Source: Halalkalibacter oceani
Lineage (GTDB): Bacteria; Bacillota; Bacilli; Bacillales; Bacillaceae_D
Assembly (NCBI RefSeq): GCF_040544555.1
Contig: NZ_JBEPKD010000013.1
Coordinates: 1 to 64,000 of the forward strand
DNA: 64,000 bases
Direction: 5' to 3'
Positions 7,938 through 16,565 of this stretch are shown piece after piece. The notes under the pieces were generated by a model. The model did not search any database. It had not been told where the DNA came from and worked only from the letters and a program-made list of their open reading frames with translations. Each line of letters starts with the position of its first letter. Positions within the stretch are counted from its first letter, which is position 1. A program made the translations under genes and the position numbers.

Positions 7938-8240
7938 TTATTCCTGCTTTTTCGCCTGTTTTCCGGACGGCTTTTTGGAAGAAGGCTCTTCCTTCTTCTG
8001 CTTCGTAAAAAACGTGTGAGCGGCGCCGATAAGCGGGGCCAGCTTGTCGATTGTCGGGCCTAACGTCTGGACAAGCGTCAGCACCTGCTCTAATTGAGTC
8101 GGCGGCGTTGCCGGCGCTGTGTTTTCCTGTTCTTCCGCCTGTGGCTCTGGTTGTTGATTGTCTGCCTGCGGTTCGGAAATAGGACGTCCAAACATAAATT
8201 CATCGAAAAAATCACGCCGCGGCTTTTGCTGTTCAGCCAT
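7938..8240 (-). CDS. Uncharacterised 100-residue protein
   Basis: No family recognised. A 100-residue cytoplasmic-type protein: a polar N-terminus with RDFFDEFMFGRP, a Gln/Glu/Pro-rich spacer, a hydrophobic-amphipathic segment around residues 50-75 (TLVQTLGPTIDKLAPLIGA) and a Lys/Ser tail. The start codon at 8240 is preceded by AGGAGGAGC. It is convergent with the YGP-repeat gene and divergent from fabH. Similar low-complexity proteins in Bacillus are often spore-associated; this is only a guess. Confidence 0.65.
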   Translation of the reverse strand: MAEQQKPRRDFFDEFMFGRPISEPQADNQQPEPQAEEQENTAPATPPTQLEQVLTLVQTLGPTIDKLAPLIGAAHTFFTKQKKEEPSSKKPSGKQAKKQE

Positions 8241-8330
8241 AGTTGCTCCTCCTTTCTTCTCTCATTTTAGTGTATGGAAGAGGACGAATCTGCGTGTGAA
8301 TCCGATCGCCTAATTCAAAAGAGGTTCATA

Positions 8331-8376
8331 TAGACAGGAGAGTCAACATAGGATAGAATTAGTAGCAGGTACTAAT
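8331..8376 (+). promoter_or_regulatory. fabH-fabF promoter with FapR operator
   Basis: TAGACA (8331-8336), a 17-base spacer and TAGAAT (8354-8359) form a sigma-A promoter. The 19-base dyad ATTAGTAGCAGGTACTAAT (8358-8376) overlaps the -10 and the start region and matches the FapR box (TTAGTACCnnnTACTAA type). FapR represses fatty acid synthesis genes and is released by malonyl-CoA. A second FapR-like box precedes fabI at 63315. Confidence 0.88.
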
Positions 8377-8424
8377 AATAACCCAAAAAGAATCGTGCGA
8401 TCGACCGCGAAAGGGGAACGAAAG

Positions 8425-9363
8425 ATGAGACATGCAGGAATTTTAGGCATTGGCAGTTATGTGGGAGAGCAAGTAGTAACAAATGCTGATTTTGAACAGA
8501 AGCTTGACACGTCTGATGAATGGATTCGCACCCGCACTGGAATTGAAGAGCGTCGTTTTGCTCCTGATCATATTGAAACGTCCGATATGGCTTATCTCGC
8601 TGCAAAGGATGCGCTGGAACAGGCGGAGATAGCGGCGGAGGATATTGATTTGATTTTAGTCGCGACGGTTACACCGGATATGCCGTTTCCGACCGTTTCG
8701 ACGTTAATTCAGGAAAGACTCGGTGCTAAAAAAGCGGCCGCTATGGATATTAGCGCGGCGTGTGCCGGCTTTATTTATGGCCTTGCCACGGGGCAGCAGT
8801 TCATCAAGACCGGAGCTTACCGCCATATCTTGGTCGTCGGAGTGGAGAAGCTTTCGAAAATCACTGATTTTTCCGACCGTAATACCGCTGTTTTATTCGG
8901 CGATGGCGCCGGCGCGGCTGTGCTTGGTCCTGTATCTGAAGGAAAAGGAATTTTGGCCTTTGAACTTGGAGCCGATGGGGCCGGGGCGATGCATATTAAT
9001 CAGCGGGACAAATATTTAGAGATGAACGGGAGAGAGGTCTTTAAGTTTGCTGTTCGTCAAATGGGCGAGTCTTCCTTACGAGTTCTGGAAAAGGCGGGAT
9101 TGACGAAAGAGGATTGTGACTTCCTCGTCCCCCATCAAGCCAATATCCGCATTATGGAAGCGGCGCGGGAACGGTTGGAGCTGCCTCAGGAAAAAATGGC
9201 GAAAACGGTCCATAAATATGGGAACACATCATCAGCTTCGATTCCGATGACATTGGTCGATGAATTAAAAAATGGTAAAATAAAGGATGGAGATATTGTT
9301 GTCCTCGTTGGCTTTGGAGCTGGACTCGTCTGGGGCTCAGTAGCCTTGCGATGGGGGAAGTAA
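8425..9363 (+). CDS. fabH: Beta-ketoacyl-ACP synthase III
   Basis: FabH starts each fatty acid by condensing acetyl- or branched acyl-CoA with malonyl-ACP. The 312 residues equal B. subtilis FabHA in length. The catalytic triad is visible: Cys in DISAACAGF near residue 113, His in VPHQAN near 238, and Asn in YGNTSSAS near 268. I chose ATG 8425, seven bases after AAAGGGG, over the upstream in-frame ATG at 8395. It is followed after 39 bases by fabF, as in B. subtilis fabHA-fabF, and the pair is preceded by a FapR operator. A second FabH (FabHB) would be expected elsewhere in the genome. Confidence 0.97.
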   Translation: MRHAGILGIGSYVGEQVVTNADFEQKLDTSDEWIRTRTGIEERRFAPDHIETSDMAYLAAKDALEQAEIAAEDIDLILVATVTPDMPFPTVSTLIQERLGAKKAAAMDISAACAGFIYGLATGQQFIKTGAYRHILVVGVEKLSKITDFSDRNTAVLFGDGAGAAVLGPVSEGKGILAFELGADGAGAMHINQRDKYLEMNGREVFKFAVRQMGESSLRVLEKAGLTKEDCDFLVPHQANIRIMEAARERLELPQEKMAKTVHKYGNTSSASIPMTLVDELKNGKIKDGDIVVLVGFGAGLVWGSVALRWGK

Positions 9364-9402
9364 CAAGCTGAAAGATCAATTGTAGCAAAGGAGAGGAAAG
9401 AC

Positions 9403-10641
9403 ATGGAAAAAAGACGTGTCGTGATCACCGGCGTTGGCGCGGTAACACCATTAGGGTTAGACGCTGCAACGACGTGGAAGCGTGCTGTTGAGGGACAATC
9501 AGGGATTGGCCTGCTGACGCGTGTCAATGCTGAGGAATTTCCGATGAAAGTGGCGGCGGAAATCAATGAGTTTGATCCAGGAGCCTTTATCGATAAAAAA
9601 GAAGCGCGGAAGATGGATCGCTTCACCCAATTCGCCGTTGCGGCATCGTTAATGGCGTTAAAAGATGCGAACCTCGAAATTACGGAAGAGATTGCCCCGC
9701 GTGTCGGTGTTTGGATTGGTTCCGGGATCGGTGGAATGGAAACATATGAGCAAAATTTCCGGCAGTTTTTAGAAAAAGGACACCGCCGGGTTAGCCCGTT
9801 TTTTGTGCCGATGATGATTCCGGATATGGCTTCCGGCCAAGTGTCGATTACGACAGGAGCAAAAGGGATTAACTCCTGCTCGGTAACGGCATGCGCTTCA
9901 GGCACAAATTCAATCGGAGATGCGTTTAAAGTGATCCAGCGCGGTGATGCTGATGTGATGATTACCGGCGGATCAGAGGCGCCGATTACGAACATGGCTG
10001 TTGCGGGCTTCAGCTCGGCAAAAGCGATTTCGACGAATGAAGATCCGGCAACAGCTTCAAGACCGTTCGATGCTGATCGTGACGGCTTCGTCATGGGAGA
10101 GGGAGCGGGAATTCTGATTCTTGAGTCGCTTGAATCGGCTGAGAAGCGCGGGGCGACGATTTACGCTGAAATCATCGGCTATGGAGCAACCGGCGATGCC
10201 TATCATGTGACGGCTCCTGCACCGGAAGGAGAAGGTGGCGCGCGGGCGATGAGTCAGGCGATTGCCGACGCCGGCCTTGAACCGACGGATATCGATTATG
10301 TCAATGCCCATGGGACAAGCACGCCCTATAATGACAAGTTTGAAACGATGGCATTGAAAACGGTTTTCGGAGAGCACGCCCATCAGCTGGCGGTGAGCTC
10401 AACGAAGTCAATGACCGGGCATCTTTTAGGTGCTGCGGGCGCGGTTGAGGCGATTTTCTCGGTTAAGGCGCTGCAGGAAGGAATCATTCCGCCGACAATC
10501 AACTATGTGAACCCTGATCCGGATTGTGATCTTGACTATGTGCCAAATGAAGCGCGACGTGCAGAGCTGCGCGCGGTCTTGAGCAACTCTCTTGGTTTCG
10601 GCGGACATAACGCAACGCTGATTTTTAAGAAATACGAATAA
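9403..10641 (+). CDS. fabF: Beta-ketoacyl-ACP synthase II
   Basis: FabF elongates acyl-ACP chains in the type II fatty acid synthase and influences temperature-dependent chain composition. The 412 residues match the family. Seen: catalytic Cys in TACASGTN near residue 165, His in HGTSTP near 305 and His in GHLLGAAG near 341, with the C-terminal SNSLGFGGHNA loop. The start ATG 9403 follows AAAGGAGAGG. It is second gene of the FapR-controlled fabH-fabF unit and ends in a strong terminator at 10657. Confidence 0.97.
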   Translation: MEKRRVVITGVGAVTPLGLDAATTWKRAVEGQSGIGLLTRVNAEEFPMKVAAEINEFDPGAFIDKKEARKMDRFTQFAVAASLMALKDANLEITEEIAPRVGVWIGSGIGGMETYEQNFRQFLEKGHRRVSPFFVPMMIPDMASGQVSITTGAKGINSCSVTACASGTNSIGDAFKVIQRGDADVMITGGSEAPITNMAVAGFSSAKAISTNEDPATASRPFDADRDGFVMGEGAGILILESLESAEKRGATIYAEIIGYGATGDAYHVTAPAPEGEGGARAMSQAIADAGLEPTDIDYVNAHGTSTPYNDKFETMALKTVFGEHAHQLAVSSTKSMTGHLLGAAGAVEAIFSVKALQEGIIPPTINYVNPDPDCDLDYVPNEARRAELRAVLSNSLGFGGHNATLIFKKYE

Positions 10642-10656
10642 GCTTATAAGCCGCTT

Positions 10657-10700
10657 CGGGGGTGTCCCAAAAGGTGAAACGACCTTTTGGGACACCCCCG
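10657..10700 (+). terminator. Strong terminator after fabF
   Basis: A perfect 19-bp stem, CGGGGGTGTCCCAAAAGGT with its complement at 10682-10700, around a 6-base loop, followed by TTTGTTTGTT. The inner AAAAGGT/ACCTTTT is shared with the other hairpins of this window. Confidence 0.9.
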
Positions 10701-10805
10701 TTTGTTTGTTCATCTCTTGCGTACGGCGTAAGGTCGCTGCATCTTGCGTTTGTGAATTTTCGAAGCTATCAAAAACACTCCATCTGGGCACAAAAGCCAC
10801 AAAAA

Positions 10806-10836
10806 GGGGCATAAGGTGATGTTCTCCTTATGCCCC
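10806..10836 (-). terminator. Terminator of LCP-family gene
   Basis: GGGGCATAAGG (10806) pairs with CCTTATGCCCC (10826); reading leftwards it is followed by TTTTTG, right after the LCP gene. Confidence 0.8.
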
Positions 10837-10852
10837 CGCGTTTATCTTTTTG

Positions 10853-11896
10853 TTAGGATTCTTGCTCGTTGTCTTCTGCTTCGGTGTCATTGGCGAGCAC
10901 CTTTTTACCGGAAAAGAAGTCGGTAATAGCCTGAACGTTTCTTGTTTTGTCGATTTCCAATACAGCTCCGGCATGTGAATAATATTCATCGTGGTAGCTG
11001 TTATCCAATGGAATTCGCAGCGTTTCAAAGTCATTAATTGGATTGAGCGCAAAATCGCGGCCAATGCTTAGCATTTGAGAAAGGCCGATATTCGTTTCGA
11101 GATACGGTTCAACCGACCCAATTAAACGCGGAATGCGTGTCAAACCTGAAAAGGATAAAAGTTCATCCTTTAATAATGCCAGTACTTGCTGCTGCCGTTC
11201 GACCCGGCCAAAATCATTTTCACTGTCTTTGCGGAAACGGACATACTTTAAAATATCCTCCCCGCTCAATGTCTGAACACCGGGCTGAAAATCAATTGTC
11301 ATATCAGCCGCTGAATCACGGTAATACATCCGGCGCTCGACATTTACTTCAATTCCGTCCGGTGCCACAGTATCAACGACATTGACAAAGCCATTAAAGT
11401 TGACCATCGCATAATAATGAATATCAAGATCAAAATTCTGTTCAATCGTTTCGCGCAACAGATCGGCTCCGCCGGCGGCGAAAGCATAATTGATCTTGTT
11501 ATTCATATGCCCGGGAATTTCAACATAGGTGTCACGCATAATCGAAGCAAGCCTCGCGTCACCATTTTTGGCATCGTATTGACCGATCATAATCGTGTCC
11601 GTTCGGGCAGGCTCCTGTTCCGATGTATCAATGCCAATTAACAGAACATTGATCGGTTCATCATTTTCAGGCTCCTTGACTTCGACAACCTCATCATCGA
11701 GCTCGTCCGTTCCAATCATTTCATTTTCTGTTAAGTTATCTTGTGCTTCATTTTTACCAGCTTGAAATTGCATCACTGCATAGGCTGTTGTCACAAGAAA
11801 GAGGCAGGAGAATATGAGCACAAACATCGTGAGAAGCTTGTGTTTTCGTTTTGGCTTTTTTCTCGCTGCCTGCCTTCGTTTCATCCTAGTATCCAC
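10853..11896 (-). CDS. LytR-CpsA-Psr (LCP) family cell-wall glycopolymer ligase
   Basis: LCP proteins transfer teichoic acids or other glycopolymers from lipid carriers to peptidoglycan on the outer face of the membrane. The 347 residues show a basic cytoplasmic start (KRRQAARKKPKRKHK), a single membrane anchor near residues 23-45, and LCP motifs NVLLIGID, RTDTIMIG and ASIMRDTYVEIPG, with later arginines in KYVRFRKDSENDFGR. I chose GTG 11896, preceded by AGGGGGG at the right spacing. Monocistronic, with an extended -10 (TGTTATAAT leftwards) at 11927 and a terminator at 10806. Which Tag paralogue it equals in B. subtilis cannot be decided. Confidence 0.93.
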   Translation of the reverse strand: MDTRMKRRQAARKKPKRKHKLLTMFVLIFSCLFLVTTAYAVMQFQAGKNEAQDNLTENEMIGTDELDDEVVEVKEPENDEPINVLLIGIDTSEQEPARTDTIMIGQYDAKNGDARLASIMRDTYVEIPGHMNNKINYAFAAGGADLLRETIEQNFDLDIHYYAMVNFNGFVNVVDTVAPDGIEVNVERRMYYRDSAADMTIDFQPGVQTLSGEDILKYVRFRKDSENDFGRVERQQQVLALLKDELLSFSGLTRIPRLIGSVEPYLETNIGLSQMLSIGRDFALNPINDFETLRIPLDNSYHDEYYSHAGAVLEIDKTRNVQAITDFFSGKKVLANDTEAEDNEQES

Positions 11897-11926
11897 ATCG
11901 TACCCCCCTTACACCTACCACGTTTC

Positions 11927-11935
11927 ATTATAACA
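11927..11935 (-). promoter_or_regulatory. Extended -10 promoter of LCP gene
   Basis: Read leftwards it is TGTTATAAT, about 30 bases upstream of the GTG start at 11896. The -35 is poorly conserved. Confidence 0.5.
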
Positions 11936-12157
11936 GAAACATCGACAAGTTTTGTGAAAAAAAGTCATTTTAATGCGATGATATCATGAACGTCTTGTGA
12001 ATGGGAAGAAGTGCTGCCAAAATAAAAAGCTCATTCTTATCATATGATAAAACGGTTATCTTCATAAGTAGGAAAAGAAATGCAGCTGCCGGTTTGTGCA
12101 AAATGTTGCCATTGCCAATCGCTCAAAGCTGGTTCTGTCCCAACCATGATGAAGCGG

Positions 12158-14683
12158 CTATTCAGCCTTATGAGCGGCCTGCTTCAGCCATTCCAGCGCC
12201 TCCTGGCGGGTGCGGATCGCATTGTCAAGCTGCAAGCCGAAAAGCTGTTGAAGCAAGGAAGAGTAAACCGGCCCGGGCTTAATCCCCTGTTTCCTTAAGT
12301 CATGTCCATTGAGCAGGAGGGTGATTTTCTGGCGTTTTTTTACATAATCAAGCAGAAAAGGCTTGTTATCGAGCAACGCAGACAATTGTAAAGCAAGATC
12401 GGAAAAATGAGACAGCTCTCCGTGCAGCTCGCGCAAAGGCTTTTCCCGGGTGTCGAAGGAGTGAAGATGTGTCCATTCGCCCAGCAGCTTCATATCGGCA
12501 ATCGTCAGCGCATAACGCTGCAGCTTCTGCTCGAAGTTGTCTGCTTGATGGAAAAGTACGAATAAAGCAAGAAATGGTTCCATTTCTGCTTCCAGCTGTT
12601 CGCCGACTTCGCTAAGCTGCTTCCAGTCGTTCGCTGTCGGCTGATAGGCGAACAGCGCTTCCCAGACGCCGAGCCGGTCGAGCCACTTCGCGCCGGAGAG
12701 GAGATGCTGCTCTTCGTGAAGAAGTTCCAGCTCGCGTAAAAATCGGGACGCACTAATTTGCGTAAGCATCGGCGCGGCGTTTTTCGCGAGACGTTCAGTC
12801 TGCTCATCGAATTGATAGCCGAACCGAAGGGCGAACCGGACCGCGCGCAAAATCCGCGTCGGGTCTTCCACGAAGCTGAGCGTATGCAGAATCCGAATTT
12901 TCCGCTGCTTGAGATCGTTTTGTCCCTGGAAAAAGTCAAGAATTTGACCGAAGTTTTCTTTGTTGATTTTGACCGCAAGTGCGTTAATCGTAAAATCGCG
13001 CCTGCGGAGATCCTCGCGTAAATTGGATGCGCGAACGACCGGTAAAAGACCTGGTGCCTCATAATATTCCGTCCGGCATGTGACGATGTCGATTTTTTCA
13101 TCAGCCGGAGTCGTCCACGTTGCCGTCCCGAATGTATCATGAGTTTTGATGCTTCCGCCGAGCTTTGCCGCGATGGCTTCGGCAAAGGCGATCCCGTCCC
13201 CTTCGACGACGAGATCGATGTCTTCGTTTTGCCGCTTCAACAATAAATCACGGACGATTCCGCCAATTAAATAGACAGGGAGGTCAAGCTCATCAGCAAT
13301 TTCCCCAATTTGTTTCAATAAAGTAAGCGTAGAGGCGGGCAAGGATGCCTTCATATGCGGCAATAAAGAATCTTTTGCTGTAAGCTCCACTGCCGAAGAT
13401 TGCTGGTGAAGCTGCTCAATCACATCAGTGCGTGAAACAATCCCGACTAAAGCGCCGTTTTCGACAATCGGAATGCGGCCGATATTATGCTGCATCATCG
13501 TCGCCTGAATTTCTTCTATCGTCGCTTCAGGCGGCAAGATGACCGGCCGGCTCGACATATAGGCTTTCACCGGAGCGTGCCCAAGCCCGTGATGAGTCGC
13601 TTTATCGACATCCCGACGGGAAATGACACCAACGAGCTGCCCGTTTTCATCGACAACAGGGAAGCCGGTATGACCGTATTGAAACATTCGCTCAAGAACA
13701 GCTTCAATTTTGTCCGTTGGCACGACCGATTTAACGGGACTTGCCATAATGGATGAGGCGGTGACCGCTTGTTTCAAAATCAAAGGCACAAGCTCCATAA
13801 CCTTTGGCACGATTTCCGTCAACGACTTGTGCTTGAACGTCGCCGATGCTGCCTGGGCATGCCCGCCGCCGCCGAGTGCCTGCATGAGCGGGTTGAAATC
13901 AATCCGGCTTGATGAAGCACGGGCGACGACATACGTGCGGTCTTTCATCATGACGATCGCGATCGCCGCGTCGCTGTCGGTGATGTCCATCAGCCGTCTC
14001 GTCAGTGTGGCGAGGCCGCCCTGATAATGGTCCTGCTCATGAGTCGTCAGGAGAATCGTTAACCCTTCACGCTGCTGTTCCTCACTGTTTGTCAGCAATG
14101 TTTGAAATAGAGCTTTTTCCTCCGTTGTCAGCACCTGTTCAGCAAAGCGTTCAATCAAGCTGACGTCCATACCTTGTTCCCGGAGGACGGAAGCGATATA
14201 CAAATCTCTTGCGGTAACTTGCGGGTATGTAAAATTTCCGGTATCCGTATAGAGCCCTAAGCCGAACAAGGTTGCTTCAAAGGCATTGATCGGATGATCG
14301 CGCTTGAGCAGCTGCTCGGTGAGAAGCGTAATCGCCGCCCCGACCGCTTCAATCAGGCTGTACTCAGCACCCGTTTCCGGCTCGTTTTGCAAATGATGAT
14401 CATAAATCAGTATAGAGATGTCATCCCTCAACTCCTTAAGCGGTATGCCGGTTCGGTCGAGGGAGCCGACATCAACGAGGATTATTTTCGTAACAGATGT
14501 CCAGGGAATTTGCTCGTATGAAGAAAAATTCAGCTGATCGCGGTAAATCGCCAAGTAGGATTTGACTGTCGGCTGCTGTTTATCGGTTAAGGCAACGGTT
14601 GCCTGAGGATGGAGCTTATGAGCAGCCAGTAAACAGGCCAATCCATCGAAGTCAATATTCATATGTGAAACAATTACTTCCAT
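12158..14683 (-). CDS. DHH phosphoesterase - CBS pair - tRNA nucleotidyltransferase/poly(A) polymerase fusion
   Basis: An 841-residue multidomain cytoplasmic protein. Residues 1-310 are a DHH/DHHA1 phosphoesterase (MNIDFDG, then LIYDHH, and GGGGHAQAAS in the DHHA1 part). Residues 315-430 are two CBS domains (ending GVISRRDV and GIVSRTDV), likely binding adenine nucleotides. From about 460 a class II nucleotidyltransferase follows: LIGGIVRDLLL, then EDIDLVVEGD with the two catalytic aspartates, and RRRDFTINALA. Such fusions are annotated as CCA- or A-adding enzymes. The start is ATG 14683, four bases after GAGGGG; the in-frame ATG at 14695 lacks a site. Whether it adds CCA, only A, or degrades nanoRNA is not resolved by sequence. 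Confidence 0.93.
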   Translation of the reverse strand: MEVIVSHMNIDFDGLACLLAAHKLHPQATVALTDKQQPTVKSYLAIYRDQLNFSSYEQIPWTSVTKIILVDVGSLDRTGIPLKELRDDISILIYDHHLQNEPETGAEYSLIEAVGAAITLLTEQLLKRDHPINAFEATLFGLGLYTDTGNFTYPQVTARDLYIASVLREQGMDVSLIERFAEQVLTTEEKALFQTLLTNSEEQQREGLTILLTTHEQDHYQGGLATLTRRLMDITDSDAAIAIVMMKDRTYVVARASSSRIDFNPLMQALGGGGHAQAASATFKHKSLTEIVPKVMELVPLILKQAVTASSIMASPVKSVVPTDKIEAVLERMFQYGHTGFPVVDENGQLVGVISRRDVDKATHHGLGHAPVKAYMSSRPVILPPEATIEEIQATMMQHNIGRIPIVENGALVGIVSRTDVIEQLHQQSSAVELTAKDSLLPHMKASLPASTLTLLKQIGEIADELDLPVYLIGGIVRDLLLKRQNEDIDLVVEGDGIAFAEAIAAKLGGSIKTHDTFGTATWTTPADEKIDIVTCRTEYYEAPGLLPVVRASNLREDLRRRDFTINALAVKINKENFGQILDFFQGQNDLKQRKIRILHTLSFVEDPTRILRAVRFALRFGYQFDEQTERLAKNAAPMLTQISASRFLRELELLHEEQHLLSGAKWLDRLGVWEALFAYQPTANDWKQLSEVGEQLEAEMEPFLALFVLFHQADNFEQKLQRYALTIADMKLLGEWTHLHSFDTREKPLRELHGELSHFSDLALQLSALLDNKPFLLDYVKKRQKITLLLNGHDLRKQGIKPGPVYSSLLQQLFGLQLDNAIRTRQEALEWLKQAAHKAE

Positions 14684-14755
14684 GATACCCCTCATTTCTG
14701 CACACGCTTGATCTATCTATTGTACCAAAAAAAGCGTTGTGCAAGAGCAGAGAGT

Positions 14756-15406
14756 CTAATATTGTTCTTCAATTAAAAGGCCTTTTACAGGAAGAGGCTG
14801 GCTTTCATACGCGTCTGCCGGGGTGTCTGGCGCCTTAATGCGGATAAAGGTCTGATATTCCTTCAGAATCATCGATTTAAAGCGGCCCATGAATTCAGAA
14901 GCAGCATGCTCGGCATCGTGCAGAAATGATAAAAATTGGTCCATATGAAGAGAAAGGGAGTAATCTTCATTTTCGGTTACGCCGATGGCCTGGAAATCTT
15001 CAGCAAAGAGCGTGTAAATATGATGGATGGATTGCAGGTGGTCGGTGCCGGCGAGCGCATCAAAGTCGCGCAGTGCCTCCAACGCCAGGTTGTACTTTTC
15101 GACAAGCGTCTTTGTCTGTTCGGCGAGCGTCTGATCATTTTCATTGAGGCGGGCAATCGCCTGCTGCAATTCTTTTTCATGATGATAGAAGCGCTTAAAT
15201 TCCTTTTTTAATTCTTGAATGCTGCGATAATAACGGTCGTATGAAATGAGGTAATTTTCTGAAAATTGATTGAAGGGACGCTGGGACTCGTTAATTGGAT
15301 TTACTTTTTCAATATGAGTAGCGCGTTCAATATTTGTCATGCGATTTACATAATTGGCGTGGATACGTTCAGTTTGCAGCCGGGAAGAGCGAGAAATTCG
15401 TCCCAT
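14756..15406 (-). CDS. Uncharacterised coiled-coil protein
   Basis: No family recognised. A 216-residue soluble protein, no signal peptide. The basic start MGRISRSSRLQTERI is followed by a strongly predicted coiled coil (about residues 55-115: ELKKEFKRFYHHEKELQQAI, NENDQTLAEQ) and a second helical region around 150-185. It ends only about 70 bases upstream of the DHH-CBS gene on the same strand, so cotranscription is possible. Its coiled-coil shape recalls flagellar filament-cap or structural proteins, but there is no firm motif. Confidence 0.7.
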   Translation of the reverse strand: MGRISRSSRLQTERIHANYVNRMTNIERATHIEKVNPINESQRPFNQFSENYLISYDRYYRSIQELKKEFKRFYHHEKELQQAIARLNENDQTLAEQTKTLVEKYNLALEALRDFDALAGTDHLQSIHHIYTLFAEDFQAIGVTENEDYSLSLHMDQFLSFLHDAEHAASEFMGRFKSMILKEYQTFIRIKAPDTPADAYESQPLPVKGLLIEEQY

Positions 15407-15977
15407 TCAACACACCGCCTTCATTATAATCTGCTTACCCTTACTATATTCCCCTTCTCATGGAGATCAACCTTCTTTTTGAGAAAAATCGACGTCAGGG
15501 AAAAAATGAAACAGACATGAAGGGGAGAATTGACCTCATGAGGAATATCCACCGCTACTGAAATAGACTTCGCTTTCCGCGGGAAGCTGGTGAGCCTCTC
15601 GGGCTACCGCCCTGTGGGTCTCACCGTTGCTTCTGTTCCCGCAGGAGTCTTCGTCTATTTCATCCGCTACGTTGGTGTTTTCTTAGGGATGTCATGTCTC
15701 AGCCTCTGCGTATGACGAAAGACTTACTGATTTTCTTATTTCGAGAGGTCTGTGTGTGATAGCGAAGGTAAACTTGGTTACGATTTCTGAGCGGGTCGCG
15801 CAGACGTATCATCGTAGTAGCTGAAACGTCACTGTCAGAAAATTGAAACGCCACAATCGCAACCTTAGGGGTCTTTCATTGAGGTTGTGTTTTTCATTTG
15901 TCCTCATCGTCCACGATATGATTTACCTTTTGCCAGCCTTTAAGCCCGTTTTGTTTCAAGCTTAATAGTAGTATGTT
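15407..15977. other. Gene-free interval holding a repeat element
   Basis: A 571-base gap between two leftward genes. It contains the nested-dyad repeat at 15551-15670. A weak hairpin (AACCT...AGGTT) with TTTTTC lies near 15860-15895. The remaining sequence shows no convincing gene, promoter or RNA. Confidence 0.6.
15551..15670. repeat. Nested-dyad intergenic repeat (REP-like)
   Basis: Outer arms GAAATAGAC (15560) and GTCTATTTC (15653), middle arms GCGGGAA (15579) and TTCCCGC (15636), inner arms GGTGAG (15589) and CTCACC (15620). From memory, intergenic elements with CGCTTTCCGCGG, GTGAGCC and CCGCAGGAGTC blocks are abundant in Bacillaceae genomes; this looks like one of them. Confidence 0.75.
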
Positions 15978-16565
15978 TTATTTAGCAAACACGTGGTCAC
16001 CGATCCGTATGGTTTCTGTCCGGGTCGCGTTCCAGTGATTTGTTGCTTTTGCGGGATTATAGAAGTAAAGGGAGCCTTGTCCCTGACCGTGAAAGGCTAA
16101 TGCTTCATTAACAGCGCGTTTCGCCTGTTCGGTTGCCGGCTGATTGATGTTACCATCTTTCACCGGGGAAAACGCATAGTGGCCTGTAGGTGTCACTTCT
16201 TCAATCACTCCACGAATCGTATTCGGGAAATCGTGATGATCAACCCGATTTAGAACGACCGTCGCTACAGCGACCATGCCGGCATAAGGTTCTCCTTTTG
16301 CCTCGGCAGTCACGAGCCGAGCGAGTAAATCTTTATCGGCTTGACTGATGGAAGCCGGAAGAGTGAGCTGTTCTCCTGGATAAAGAACTGAGCTGCTCTT
16401 TCCATTTACTTGTTTAAGCGCTTCTACCGAAACGCCATACGTCTGACCGACTTTATAAAGAGTGTCGCCGGTTTGGACAGTATGGACGCCTGCCGCTGCG
16501 GTCGCGAGACCTCCTGTACATAAGAGGGCAGCTGTTATTCCTACAATTGTGATCATTTTTTTCAT
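15978..16565 (-). CDS. LysM + SleB/CwlJ-type cell wall hydrolase
   Basis: A secreted 195-residue peptidoglycan hydrolase. It has a signal peptide (residues 1-25), one LysM domain (VHTVQTGDTLYKVGQTYGV, about 28-70), and a C-terminal Hydrolase_2 domain with the catalytic-type glutamate in TAEAKGEPYAGMVAVA (near residue 90) and conserved QGSLYFYNP near the end. Family members act as spore cortex-lytic enzymes (SleB, CwlJ) or vegetative hydrolases such as YkvT. The LysM plus signal form fits the latter or a germination enzyme. The start at 16565 follows AAGGAGG. It is divergent from a CAP-domain secreted protein. Confidence 0.9.
   Translation of the reverse strand: MKKMITIVGITAALLCTGGLATAAAGVHTVQTGDTLYKVGQTYGVSVEALKQVNGKSSSVLYPGEQLTLPASISQADKDLLARLVTAEAKGEPYAGMVAVATVVLNRVDHHDFPNTIRGVIEEVTPTGHYAFSPVKDGNINQPATEQAKRAVNEALAFHGQGQGSLYFYNPAKATNHWNATRTETIRIGDHVFAK

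Noticed and set aside
9186..10094. Long antisense open frame (302 codons) opposite fabH-fabF
   Set aside because: It is a mirror of highly biased fab codons, has no ribosome binding site and no recognisable domain.
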